A stretch of 64,000 nt of DNA from Colwellia sp. TT2012 (GTDB lineage: Bacteria; Pseudomonadota; Gammaproteobacteria; Enterobacterales; Alteromonadaceae): positions 62,001 to 126,000 of the forward strand of contig NZ_LJYX01000009.1 of the NCBI RefSeq assembly GCF_001440345.1, given 5' to 3'. How positions within the stretch are numbered: the stretch's first letter is position 1; each line of letters opens with the position of its first letter. The notes under the pieces are model-generated. The model was not told the origin of the DNA. It ran no database searches and saw nothing but the letters and a program-made list of their open reading frames with translations. The translations under genes were made by a program, and so were the position numbers. Of the stretch, positions 17,571 to 26,487 are shown piece by piece.

Positions 17571-19591
17571 TATACGGCCTCCACTATTTGTACTGCGTTA
17601 TCAACTTTCGCACTTTGTTTACTTTGCCAGAAATAGCCTTCGACTACTTTAGACGCTTTAGTTTCGCCATTAAACTTAATCTCAAAAGCATGGGAAATGC
17701 TATTAGCAAATTTACCATTGTTAAAATATTTTTCATCAACTTCGGTATCGGTAGATAGAATGATCACTTGATGGCTGGCATCTGGGAAGTATCCCTCGAT
17801 CAATTTGTCTCTGTGGTGCGAATCTAAGCGCCCTAATGGTGTATCTATAATGATAGGTAGCTTACGGCCCGATGTTTTGCCTAAGGCCTCTAGAATAGCT
17901 ATAGCGTATATTTGCTTTTCACCTGCGGAAAGCTCTTTACGGTTGATGGTATTATTATGTTCATCAATTAATTCAACATCAAAACTGGTGGTATTAATAC
18001 GCGCTGATATGTTTAAATCTTCTTTACGGGCAAGCTTCTGATAGCTTTTTATAAACTCAGCTTCCAGCTGTTTTACTCTGACTTCAGTTAACTCTTTGGC
18101 AAACTTTTCCAGTAATGAATTAGTGTTTTGAGCATTTGTTACTGCTTCAGATACGTTACTTGCTGATTTATATTTGTCGTGAATTTTTTGAATGGTTTTC
18201 GCTAACTCTACTGCTTTTTCTATTTCAGTTTTAGCGTCGGTTAGTTTATTGTTACGCGCTAAAATAGCTTTTGTTTTAGCTTCATTCAATACGGCTATAT
18301 CTGTAAGCTTGTCGGCAACACGAGATTCATCCGGTGCACGGGCAATATTTATTGCCGCGCCATCTAATGCGAATTCAACATTGGAAAGCTGCGATTTAAG
18401 TTGTTCAAACTCATTACGTGACTTAGGAGCAGAAACTTCAATTTGATGAACAATTTGACCACGTTCACGCTCTGATAAATCTAACTGCAATGCTATTGAA
18501 TCATCAGTACTATTTGCCGTTTGATAGTCAGTTAAACAGGCTTCGATTGCGGTTTCTGCACTTTGTTTTGCTGCGGCATCACCCGTTAAACTTGCAAGCA
18601 GTTGTGTTTTATACTTTGAAAACTCACTAACAAAGGCTTGTTTTTGTTTTGTTTCAGCTTCCATGTCTAACGTTTTAAGCAATCCGCTTAAGGTGTTTGT
18701 TGCTAGTGTAAAAGGTAAAGAACTCTCCATTTCTTTACGCATGCTCGCTTCAAGGTTAGCTTTAGTCAGTTGTAACTCTTTAACTTTGGCTTCTTCTTGT
18801 GCTTTTGTTTTAGCCCACGCGCCACCTAAGCTCATGACATCGTTTTGTGCTTTTTTAATGTCGTCGTTGATGGCGTTAATTGGGCTTACTAGCTCATCAG
18901 CATCATTAACTAAAGTATCGTAACTTTTTTCATGGTCTTTTCTTTGTTGCTCAAGCTGGGCAATTTCATTTTTAACCTTGTCAGGCATTGATTGGCTTTG
19001 ATGCGGTTTCAAAAAAATGTTTAAGTCATTTTTTAAACGCTCAATAACATCAATACCTAATAAACGACGGACAGCTGTTTGTAATACCGCACCTGATTGA
19101 TCTTCGGCTAAGTCAGCAATTTTTTCGCCATCAAAAAAGAATAAATCAGCTATACCAATAGGGATCAGCTCGTTTAAAAATGCTTGGCATTGCTCATACC
19201 CTAATGCGGCTTCTTTCACCTCATTTTTGTATAAGGCTAATTTGTCTTTTTGACCTTTTTTCCAACTGCGAATAACTTTATATTCATTTTCTACACCTTG
19301 TTGGCTGTAAGTAAAAACTAACTCAATGGATGCATTGTTATGTTGAATACCATTGCCTTTATGTATTAAGGCTGACAGTTGCTCTTGATATTCAGTTGAG
19401 GTCATGTTGAAACCAAATGCGGCACGGCCATATAAAGCGACTCTAACTCCGGTAAGGATTGACGTTTTACCTGAGCCATTTAAACCACCAAATAAAACGA
19501 TCGGTTTATTGCTAGCGGTAGGTGCAAGGTTTATATCGTTTACACCATTAAAGACACGGAAGTTATTTAAAGTAAGGCTTTTGATGATCAT
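17570..19591 (-). CDS. dndD: DndD, SMC/Rad50-like ATPase of DNA sulfur modification
   Basis: A 673-residue ATPase with Walker A FGGLNGSGKTS near residues 35-44, long charged, coiled-coil-like central regions, and a C-terminal ABC-type signature ELSAGEKQ followed by Walker B PIIIDTPLGRLD. This is the architecture of DndD, which provides ATPase activity for phosphorothioation together with DndC and DndE. The ATG lies one base after the dndC stop, and the gene overlaps dndE by one base. Length is normal for the family. Confidence 0.92.
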   Translation of the reverse strand: MIIKSLTLNNFRVFNGVNDINLAPTASNKPIVLFGGLNGSGKTSILTGVRVALYGRAAFGFNMTSTEYQEQLSALIHKGNGIQHNNASIELVFTYSQQGVENEYKVIRSWKKGQKDKLALYKNEVKEAALGYEQCQAFLNELIPIGIADLFFFDGEKIADLAEDQSGAVLQTAVRRLLGIDVIERLKNDLNIFLKPHQSQSMPDKVKNEIAQLEQQRKDHEKSYDTLVNDADELVSPINAINDDIKKAQNDVMSLGGAWAKTKAQEEAKVKELQLTKANLEASMRKEMESSLPFTLATNTLSGLLKTLDMEAETKQKQAFVSEFSKYKTQLLASLTGDAAAKQSAETAIEACLTDYQTANSTDDSIALQLDLSERERGQIVHQIEVSAPKSRNEFEQLKSQLSNVEFALDGAAINIARAPDESRVADKLTDIAVLNEAKTKAILARNNKLTDAKTEIEKAVELAKTIQKIHDKYKSASNVSEAVTNAQNTNSLLEKFAKELTEVRVKQLEAEFIKSYQKLARKEDLNISARINTTSFDVELIDEHNNTINRKELSAGEKQIYAIAILEALGKTSGRKLPIIIDTPLGRLDSHHRDKLIEGYFPDASHQVIILSTDTEVDEKYFNNGKFANSISHAFEIKFNGETKASKVVEGYFWQSKQSAKVDNAVQIVEAV

Positions 19592-19592
19592 A

Positions 19593-21863
19593 TTAAAACT
19601 CCTGCTTTAGTAACTGTTCAACAGTGGCAAGTTTGTCATTGAGTGAGCTTATCTCTTCTTGAAAAACATCGTATCCAGCCTTACTTTGCTGACCTTGTTG
19701 TTTCTCTTTAATTTCTTCTAATGTGCCCCAGTCTTGTTTTAAGATGGTGGCTACTTTGTTTTGTACACCGCTACGTCGACTTAATCCTTCCATTGAAATT
19801 TCTAAGTCTAATAACTTCATTACCATTTGCGGAACTACATTATATTCTTGCCCTAATTCGGTAAGAATATGAGCGCCTTGTTTATCAAAGGTTGAGTTAT
19901 CGTTATAAACCCAATTTAAATCTTTGCCGTAAACGTCACGATAAATCCCGGGTAATGAGTCATCCCAATCAGGCTCGTTAGGATCATTTAACCATTCTTG
20001 ACGAATAGCATGTAATTCAGGTTTGGTGATTAGCTCAATTTTATGACCATCTTCATTAAACTGTTTCTCTTGTACTAATAGTTCTCTTAACCATTTTTTT
20101 CGGTACTTTAACCAATAAGGACCAGGGACATGAGCACGTTCAACGCTGATATCCTCGCCTTCTTTAGCCCTTTGGAAATTAACTCGACCAATACGTCTTT
20201 TGTAATTTCTGTATTTGTCTTTGTTTTCTGGAATAGTGGTATGCGCGAGTAAGTCTCTAAACTTAAGCATGGGCAGCATCCAGCTTTCACCATTTTTGAT
20301 CAGGCTTTCCATTGCTCTGTCTTTAGATACTACCGTACATGTCCAGCAACCAAAACGAGAGTTACCACAAGAGGGCGTGCTGTCATCAATAACCATAGGA
20401 CATTCACCTTGGTCAGATGCGTCTCTATACAGATTCCAGAGAGTCAGGTTTTTAGTGCCCCATGGGTTTTGCCATTCAAGATCGTATTTGTCAGCCCATT
20501 TTTTACCTATACCTAATGGTGAGGTAGTTACTTCTAAGCTACAGGCTCTAAGTATTTTCCAAACGTCATCCATACTCCAGGTATCAATAGGCGTATAAAT
20601 ATAAGCGTTTGCTAGGGTGGTATGGCGAGCAAAGCGTGAGTTGTCTATCTTGTGTTTTGCAATGATTTGCGCACGAGATGCACTTTCATCACTACGTGAG
20701 CCAAGAGTGACAATAACTTCATCATGTTGCGATATTTTCTCTTTAATGAAGTCGCTTACTGGGTTGATTTTCATTCGCTCGGTGCACCAGCGAAAACTTT
20801 TAGTGGGAGCAGGGTAACCTTTACCAAGTAAACACGCCCAAAAGGATTGATTAGCTTCTGGCATCACCTTATGTGTGGTGATAGGTAATCCATCAAGTTT
20901 AGCTTGTCTATGTATCGCAGCTAACGAGTTATCTATATGCTCAACTACTTTTGGCGTTTCTACTAAGGTATCTGAAGCAACTAAATAGATATTTTTAGTG
21001 CGCTTTGCTTTGTCCATAGCTAAAACAGATAAATAAACAAGGGTTGCAACAGCAGAAGAATCTTTACCACCACTATAACCAATTACCCAAGGGCGATTAT
21101 CTAACGTATAGGCAGAGTGCATACGATGAATTATGTCGATTAACATTTTGCTGCAATGAGGTTCATAATTAGCAACCTTGCCATTTTGAAATATCAGTTC
21201 ATCGAGGTGTTTTTCGCATTGTTGGGCGTTTAAAACAACGCGTACATCCTTATACTCATCTACATCACTTATTTGAACTTTATTCTCTATAACCTCTTTG
21301 TCTATTTCATTTTTAGTTTTCTTTACTTTTTTATAGCGAATACCTTTAATATCATCAATATATTGATTTATTAAATTGATGCATAAACTTAAGGTATTTT
21401 CAGCTTGCCTTAAATGCGCTTCAGTATTTTGAGTACTGTGGTATTGCTGCTGTAAATGATTATAAATATCACTAGGGCAAGTGAAAATTTCCGACTTAGA
21501 CTCATGAACGAGGTCTAAATAAGTCGCGACAGATTTTTGCTGATGTTCACCAAAAGCTATTTCTTTAGCGTGTTTTTTATTAATTTCAGCTAACTGCTGC
21601 ATACTGTCGGTAACTTTATCGTTCTTAGCAATTTCTGAAAATAGCGAATACACGATGTTAATTAACGATTTTAGTTTAAGGGTGTTTTCTTCAACTTTAA
21701 TCTTTAAAGCATTTTTGTCAGCTATATATTTGGGTAAATGCTCCTTTAATTTAGGAGGTAAAGTTTTCCAATTTTTGTATCGTTTAAACCCAGAAAAATA
21801 CTCATTATTAATATAATCGAGTTGCTCTTCAGCTAGGTTGTCTGCTTGAAATATGTTGCTCAT
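19593..21863 (-). CDS. dndC: DndC, PAPS-reductase-like sulfur transferase with long N-terminus
   Basis: A 756-residue member of the PAPS reductase/ATP pyrophosphatase superfamily. The PP-loop SGGKDS lies at residues 264-269. Cysteines in RWCTERMK, GECPM and SCGNSRFGCWTC are the candidates for binding the 4Fe-4S cluster expected of DndC. In the DndC proteins I know the PP-loop is near the N-terminus and total length is about 500, so the first 250 or so residues, charged and helical, are an extra region. The frame is continuous and dndB ends three bases upstream, so the extension is not an artefact of start choice. It catalyses backbone sulfur incorporation with DndD and DndE. Confidence 0.9.
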   Translation of the reverse strand: MSNIFQADNLAEEQLDYINNEYFSGFKRYKNWKTLPPKLKEHLPKYIADKNALKIKVEENTLKLKSLINIVYSLFSEIAKNDKVTDSMQQLAEINKKHAKEIAFGEHQQKSVATYLDLVHESKSEIFTCPSDIYNHLQQQYHSTQNTEAHLRQAENTLSLCINLINQYIDDIKGIRYKKVKKTKNEIDKEVIENKVQISDVDEYKDVRVVLNAQQCEKHLDELIFQNGKVANYEPHCSKMLIDIIHRMHSAYTLDNRPWVIGYSGGKDSSAVATLVYLSVLAMDKAKRTKNIYLVASDTLVETPKVVEHIDNSLAAIHRQAKLDGLPITTHKVMPEANQSFWACLLGKGYPAPTKSFRWCTERMKINPVSDFIKEKISQHDEVIVTLGSRSDESASRAQIIAKHKIDNSRFARHTTLANAYIYTPIDTWSMDDVWKILRACSLEVTTSPLGIGKKWADKYDLEWQNPWGTKNLTLWNLYRDASDQGECPMVIDDSTPSCGNSRFGCWTCTVVSKDRAMESLIKNGESWMLPMLKFRDLLAHTTIPENKDKYRNYKRRIGRVNFQRAKEGEDISVERAHVPGPYWLKYRKKWLRELLVQEKQFNEDGHKIELITKPELHAIRQEWLNDPNEPDWDDSLPGIYRDVYGKDLNWVYNDNSTFDKQGAHILTELGQEYNVVPQMVMKLLDLEISMEGLSRRSGVQNKVATILKQDWGTLEEIKEKQQGQQSKAGYDVFQEEISSLNDKLATVEQLLKQEF

Positions 21864-21865
21864 TC

Positions 21866-22954
21866 TTATGCCTGTAATTCTAAAGCGCGCTCTTCAGGAG
21901 AGAGCGCCAAACCTAGTTTGGTTTTTAATGTGTTGGCTACTAACTGAATATTAATCGTTGCTTTGGATAATCGCCCTTGTTTATTGATACAACGGCTAGC
22001 CAATTCTGAATTCGATTTTCGCCAGTCAATATTCTCTAATTTCGATAAGGTATTACGCCATTGCTCTGGTTGCTCTGTTAACAGGGTATGGCCCATAACG
22101 CCTAGTGAATGAAGGCCAATTCCGTGTGCGTGAATATACTCGAGCCTAAATAAAGACGGGGACAGTTCTTTATTACAGACCATTTGCCATTCTGGCGTGT
22201 GTTTATATACCAATGACCAAAACTCTTCTGCGACTTTTTTCTCTTCATCGGTATAGGTTTCTTTTGGCGCTTTGCCCATAAGGGCACGGGTTGCTTGTTT
22301 TATACTGCTTAAGGTAAATAACTTGCCACTTTTAGAACTAATATTAGACTTTTCCATTTCGGTAAAGCCCTTAAATGGTAATAAATTATTTGCCAAATAA
22401 CGGGCAACATCTGCACTGGGATCTCGTTTGTCATAACAATCAACTAACGAAGTATTTGGTTTTACGGCATATTTATTTAAATCAACAAACATTTGTTGAC
22501 TACGGGTTAGGCCTTCATCAACAAAAAACAATACTGGGATGTTATCTGAGCCTAGCTCAGGTCGCTCTTTTAATGCTTCTTCAATGGCTTTACGTCGATG
22601 TTGACCATCATTAATAAGAATCTGCGCATCTAAGGGGATTTTCAACGTGCCAAGGTTTGGCGTATTGTCGGCTTTGGTTTCTTCAAAGATTACACTTGCA
22701 TCTACCGATACCGTTAATGCTGAAAACACGTAATCATCTGGATTCTCCACCAGATATTTGACCATGGCTGGGATGCGCGATTTATTTAAGGTACGCTGTG
22801 CTCTTAATTCTGGCGGCACTTCTTCTTCATCAAAGACAAATATCTTAGGTATTGTGCGAAGAGGGCATGTAGCTATATAAAACGGGCGACCGGCTTGCGT
22901 GCCTCGAACAGCAGGAAATGAAAAGCAATAGCCTGAATCTTGAGTGTTACTCAT
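21866..22954 (-). CDS. dndB: DndB, DGQHR-domain regulator of DNA sulfur modification
   Basis: A 362-residue protein with the family-defining DGQHR motif at residues 116-120. DndB is not essential for phosphorothioation; in Salmonella it represses the dnd operon by binding its promoter, and a cysteine near residue 29 matters there. Here Cys30 (YIATCPLRT) is in the comparable place, which is suggestive only. First gene of dndBCDE, three bases from dndC. Its upstream region carries a dense array of ACGT-containing sites, fitting autoregulation. Confidence 0.92.
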   Translation of the reverse strand: MSNTQDSGYCFSFPAVRGTQAGRPFYIATCPLRTIPKIFVFDEEEVPPELRAQRTLNKSRIPAMVKYLVENPDDYVFSALTVSVDASVIFEETKADNTPNLGTLKIPLDAQILINDGQHRRKAIEEALKERPELGSDNIPVLFFVDEGLTRSQQMFVDLNKYAVKPNTSLVDCYDKRDPSADVARYLANNLLPFKGFTEMEKSNISSKSGKLFTLSSIKQATRALMGKAPKETYTDEEKKVAEEFWSLVYKHTPEWQMVCNKELSPSLFRLEYIHAHGIGLHSLGVMGHTLLTEQPEQWRNTLSKLENIDWRKSNSELASRCINKQGRLSKATINIQLVANTLKTKLGLALSPEERALELQA

Positions 22955-22956
22955 GG

Positions 22957-23018
22957 TTACGTACCTGACGTTAAATTATTACGTTACTTTAATAGTAGTA
23001 CGTAATAATTATTACGTT
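22957..23018 (-). promoter_or_regulatory. Predicted DndB operator array upstream of dndB
   Basis: Five ACGT cores fall within 59 bases (22959, 22968, 22981, 23000, 23014). The last two form a perfect 18-bp palindrome, ACGTAATAATTATTACGT (23000-23017), and the element ATTATTACGTTA is repeated at 22975-22986 with one final-base variant at 23009-23020. The arrangement resembles the TACG/CGTA-containing inverted repeats I recall for DndB binding in Salmonella. Binding by DndB is inference. I could not pick a convincing -35/-10 pair. Confidence 0.55.
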
Positions 23019-23128
23019 ATATTGTTTTATGATAATAAAACTACCGTTATTTCAATTTGGAATAATAACATTTACTGTGGATAAAACCAGTTTAAGATAG
23101 GTTATTTAACGTCAAAACGTTTCTTTGA

Positions 23129-25213
23129 TTACGTTTTGTTCAAGGTGTAAAATTTATTGCCTTTCAGCTCAATACCTTGGTATTGAAATATCTTTTGAAG
23201 TACTTCCCAGTCGGGTTCTTTTTCTAAGGGTAAACCATGAAGTTGTTTGGCTATTCTTTTCTCAAATCTTAACTGTTGCGCATGCTCTTTGGTGTTTTTT
23301 TTCATATAAACGGACTTATCGTAAAGCGGTGGGTACGGAAACTCATCGCCATAGAAGAAAAAATCTATGTCTAAATCGTGCAGGCGAATTTTAGTGCGCT
23401 CGGTAAGTAAGGGCAGGGCTTTGTTAGTAAAATTATCATATTTCAGTAGTGTTACTTTGCCAGAGCGAATATGTACTTTAATAACATCTATATCGTCTAT
23501 ATCACCGTAAAGTTGGATGGCGCAACCAACATATACTCGAATTACCGCAGGCATTTGATTTAGCAAAGCTTGATTGAATGAGTATGACTTACTGTCTAAT
23601 AGGTTGCCGCAATTAAACGCTTTGTATGCTTGGGCGCAAGCGTTTGCTATGTTTTCTGGTTTTCCTACTGAAAAGAGTAATGACTGTGCTAGCTCTATGG
23701 CCGTATTGTATGAGTCAAATAACGCTTTTATGTCTCGTTGTAACCTTGCTGGCATGTGAGATTTTGCTTTACGTTTTTCAAATAAGCTAAGGGAAAAGTA
23801 AACAAGTACATGGCTGCGACGTTGTTGCTGCGCCTTTTCAAAACTGGCTAACCCCATGGTGTCAGCCATTAATTCAAAGGCTTTTTTATGGCTACCTATT
23901 ATACGGCGAATGTTGTCGCTGTATTCAAACTCATCATTTGCTGGCGTTCGTCCAAGTGTTAGGCACTGTTGCCAAAAATCATTAAATAGCTCGATGTGCT
24001 TTTCATACAGTGATTTTACTTGCGTAGTAGCTGGGCTTTTCTTCGCTGTTGGCCTGGATGTTAATTGTTGCCAAAGCGCATTGGCCGGTTGCTCATTAAG
24101 TTGATATTGTCTATTAAGGTAAAACTCTTCTTCCAGTGACTTGTCTTTAAAAATGGCAAATATGCCTTGGCCTAAGGCAATTGCTTTGGTTTTAAGCACT
24201 TGCTCTATGTATGAGCGTATTTCTGCTTGGCTATAGTATTTTTGAAAGGTGTTCCACTTGGTAATAACGCCGTCTTTATAACGAGTAAATTGTTCAAGCC
24301 TTGCAGAGCCCGCTAACATCACAGATACCACTAATAATTTATCGCTTAGCTGCCAGGCTCTGTTAAGGGTTTCAGTGCGCTCGTTTATTACTTCAATAAC
24401 ATTTAGTACAAAGCCTAAATTAACAATATCGCTGTTAATTTTATTGCTATTAGGTTTATGTACAGGGTCCCAGCTATTTATATTTAAGCCATGAGCTGCT
24501 AACTCATTTGCATCGTCACCTTTACCACAGCCATAATCGAATATGCTGTAATCACCGTCTAAAAACCCATGCCGAGCAAGCCTTTGAAAAGGTGCTGAGA
24601 GCTTGTCTCTGTTTATTGCGGTTAAGTGCCTGGCAATGGTGTCAGGTTCACTGGTTAGCGCTGGGTGTATGTTATTCGAAACCTCTATTATCTCAGCTAA
24701 AGCTAGCAGTCTCCCTTCGCTATTTAGCTGGTAACCTCTGCGTTTGATGAGTTTTTGCCACTGTTGCTTAAAACCTATGGTTTTAGTCTTTTTGTATAAC
24801 TCAATTGCTTCGCCTTCTGCGGTTATTGCTTTGAATACATCTATTAATGGATAGTTAGCTAATACAAAGGTTTCTTTGCGGTGCAGTATGGGAGGGTTTT
24901 CTGATTGCTGGTAGTTAGCTTTGCGCTTTGTTTGCTCTTCTAAATCAATTGTTATGCTGGTGTGAAGTGCAGGGTAGGCGTAGGTATCAAAATCAGGGTA
25001 ATTGAGCAGGGTAATTTTAAAGTCACGTTTATATAGCTTTAATAAATTCCAAGGCTCGGTAATATTTAGATTGTTGATGCTATCGAAAACTAAACCAAGT
25101 AAAGGTGTTGCTAGCACTTCTTCTATTGCTGAACGGTGCAGGTAAACAGCGGTGGGCAGCTGCTTACCGTATTTTAGTGCTTTAACTTGCTCGCGGTACT
25201 CAACAAATTTCAT
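23129..25213 (-). CDS. DNA phosphorothioation-associated putative methyltransferase
   Basis: A 694-residue protein matching the large methyltransferase family associated with dnd loci (dnd_rel_methyl type). A SAM-binding motif I, FDYGCGKGDD, lies near residues 225-234 and an acidic motif (NSWDPV) about 20 residues later. Its role in PT systems is unknown; it may modify DNA or another substrate. The ATG overlaps the stop of the HTH gene upstream (TAATG), and the gene lies in the same orientation as dndBCDE but is separated by 174 bases that contain the dndB control region. It may therefore be a separate transcript. Confidence 0.85.
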   Translation of the reverse strand: MKFVEYREQVKALKYGKQLPTAVYLHRSAIEEVLATPLLGLVFDSINNLNITEPWNLLKLYKRDFKITLLNYPDFDTYAYPALHTSITIDLEEQTKRKANYQQSENPPILHRKETFVLANYPLIDVFKAITAEGEAIELYKKTKTIGFKQQWQKLIKRRGYQLNSEGRLLALAEIIEVSNNIHPALTSEPDTIARHLTAINRDKLSAPFQRLARHGFLDGDYSIFDYGCGKGDDANELAAHGLNINSWDPVHKPNSNKINSDIVNLGFVLNVIEVINERTETLNRAWQLSDKLLVVSVMLAGSARLEQFTRYKDGVITKWNTFQKYYSQAEIRSYIEQVLKTKAIALGQGIFAIFKDKSLEEEFYLNRQYQLNEQPANALWQQLTSRPTAKKSPATTQVKSLYEKHIELFNDFWQQCLTLGRTPANDEFEYSDNIRRIIGSHKKAFELMADTMGLASFEKAQQQRRSHVLVYFSLSLFEKRKAKSHMPARLQRDIKALFDSYNTAIELAQSLLFSVGKPENIANACAQAYKAFNCGNLLDSKSYSFNQALLNQMPAVIRVYVGCAIQLYGDIDDIDVIKVHIRSGKVTLLKYDNFTNKALPLLTERTKIRLHDLDIDFFFYGDEFPYPPLYDKSVYMKKNTKEHAQQLRFEKRIAKQLHGLPLEKEPDWEVLQKIFQYQGIELKGNKFYTLNKT

Positions 25214-25398
25214 TATTTGATAGGCTTTGTTTGGTCTACTTGATTCTGTTGTACAAGGTAATAATAAGCATTACCTTGTTTTTTAAACGTTAGCTTACCA
25301 CTGACCCTAAGGTGCATTAACTCGCAGCCTGATATTTTCAGGAGTTTTTGTGCTTCTTTACTGGTTAGCCAAGTGGTATTTTCTTGGTGATCTTTCAT
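25213..25398 (-). CDS. Small helix-turn-helix DNA-binding protein
   Basis: A 61-residue protein whose central part, WLTSKEAQKLLKISGCELMH followed by LRVSGKLTFKKQGNAYYY, resembles the winged HTH of excisionase/MerR-like (HTH_17) proteins. It is coupled on both sides: its ATG overlaps the previous stop (ATGA) and its stop overlaps the methyltransferase start (TAATG). It could regulate the island or act as an excision factor for the integrative element. Location in the methyltransferase operon favours a regulatory role, but this is inference. Confidence 0.7.
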   Translation of the reverse strand: MKDHQENTTWLTSKEAQKLLKISGCELMHLRVSGKLTFKKQGNAYYYLVQQNQVDQTKPIK

Positions 25399-25712
25399 GC
25401 TGTTAAGGGCTCTGCTTGAGGTTTACACGTGCCATAGTTTTTAATGGGCTTACTTCTTAGTCTGTTATCTTGTGCCCAATGTATCAGCTCGTGGTAATGA
25501 TGAGTACAAATCTTAATGTAGTCATTTTTTGTAAAGCTGTCTTCGGTATAGTCCTTTTTACTGCCATTTATAGTTGAGCAGTTGCTTTGATGTATAACAA
25601 AGTAATTAGAGTTTGGCGCTCGTAATGCATTAGCAACAAAGCCATTGGAAAAGTTATTAACCCAAGTTAAGTATGATCGGTCGTCATTATCAACATTATC
25701 AAAGACAGCCAC
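25395..25712 (-). CDS. Small protein of unknown function, first gene of the methyltransferase operon
   Basis: A 105-residue soluble protein. The pattern YLTWVNNFSNGFVANALR, then YFVIHQSNCSTI, then DYIKICTHHYHELIHWA resembles a small domain I have seen near or fused to restriction-type nucleases, but I cannot name a family. Two conserved-looking cysteines and several histidines are present without a clear metal motif. It is coupled by ATGA overlap to the HTH gene, so it belongs to the same unit as the PT-associated methyltransferase. Confidence 0.65.
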   Translation of the reverse strand: MAVFDNVDNDDRSYLTWVNNFSNGFVANALRAPNSNYFVIHQSNCSTINGSKKDYTEDSFTKNDYIKICTHHYHELIHWAQDNRLRSKPIKNYGTCKPQAEPLTA

Positions 25713-25858
25713 TTTTATTCCTTTAAAATATTTTTAAAACGCTTTTAAGTTAACGAGTTAAGTTTACTTTTAAAATTAACATGTTATCGTTTTGCTAATC
25801 AAAATATACCTTATAGTTTTGAGGTTATCATTACTTATTAAGCAGAAATGGAGAAAAT

Positions 25859-26251
25859 ATGGATAATTATGGTAAATACGGATTAGTTGCTTTAAACGCC
25901 GTTAATAAGCTTAATATCGCGCAAGACATTGAACCCGGTAATGCGTGGGATGAAGCAGCTGTTGTAGTTTTTCCGACTCAGTTAAGCTCTAGAAAAAAAG
26001 GCTGACCACGATCTGCTTTTTTGGGGTTATGTGAAGAGGGTAAAGTTAAAGGCGTTAAATCGGGTAATTATACCAGCTCTAAGGCTAATAAAGCGTATGC
26101 AAACGATGCCGCTGACTTGCTACAAAATAGCCCTACGCTAACCACAAAAGAATTATGGGGTAAGGTTGTTAGCAATGCCGAGCCTAAAGCCCATAATAGC
26201 CAGATGAATGTAGTTATTGCTTTGTTTCATCAAGGCTATTTAATTACCTGA
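25859..26251 (+). pseudogene. DUF6979-like gene interrupted by one in-frame TGA
   Basis: Reading from the ATG at 25859 (GGAG six bases upstream) gives 48 codons (MDNYGKYGLVALNAVNKL...), then TGA at 26003-26005, then 81 further codons in the same frame beginning PRSAFLGLCEEGKVKGV. The two halves together look like one small-protein family, which I recall as DUF6979. At the TGA the expected residue is a cysteine (KGCPR-AFLGLCEEG), so a single TGC-to-TGA change explains it. Most likely a recent nonsense mutation. Selenocysteine is an alternative, with only a weak stem (TGACC/GGTTA) downstream. Confidence 0.65.
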
Positions 26252-26281
26252 TAAGGACTTTATATTTTGCATAAAGAAAGT

Positions 26282-26413
26282 ATGAACAAAGAATACTTTA
26301 AGCGAGAGTGTTCTCGTCAGTTAATGGACTACTTTCAGTTATTACACAAAAACAAACTTGATACTGAGCTTAAGCACAGAGTGCAAGGTTTTATTAATGC
26401 CGGTGAATTTTAA
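26282..26413 (+). CDS. Very small protein of unknown function
   Basis: A 43-codon ORF (MNKEYFKRECSRQLMDYFQL..., ending FINAGEF) starting 30 bases after the interrupted gene. A TTG at 26267 would extend it by five residues. The charged, amphipathic composition looks protein-like rather than random, but there is no strong ribosome-binding site and no recognisable family. It may be the truncated start of a longer gene lost by deletion. Confidence 0.45.
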   Translation: MNKEYFKRECSRQLMDYFQLLHKNKLDTELKHRVQGFINAGEF

Positions 26414-26487
26414 CAATCATGGTGGTTTAAGCTTGCAGGAATGCTTAACACCAGTGATTAATATTTATAGTAAAAGTTAGGTAGCGG

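Noticed and set aside
23076..23084. TGTGGATAA, an exact DnaA box upstream of dndB
   Set aside because: A lone 9-mer match is expected about once in 64 kb by chance, and it has no partner site.
26003..26005. TGA as a selenocysteine codon
   Set aside because: No convincing SECIS element follows and the location among decayed mobile genes favours a nonsense mutation; kept only as an alternative.
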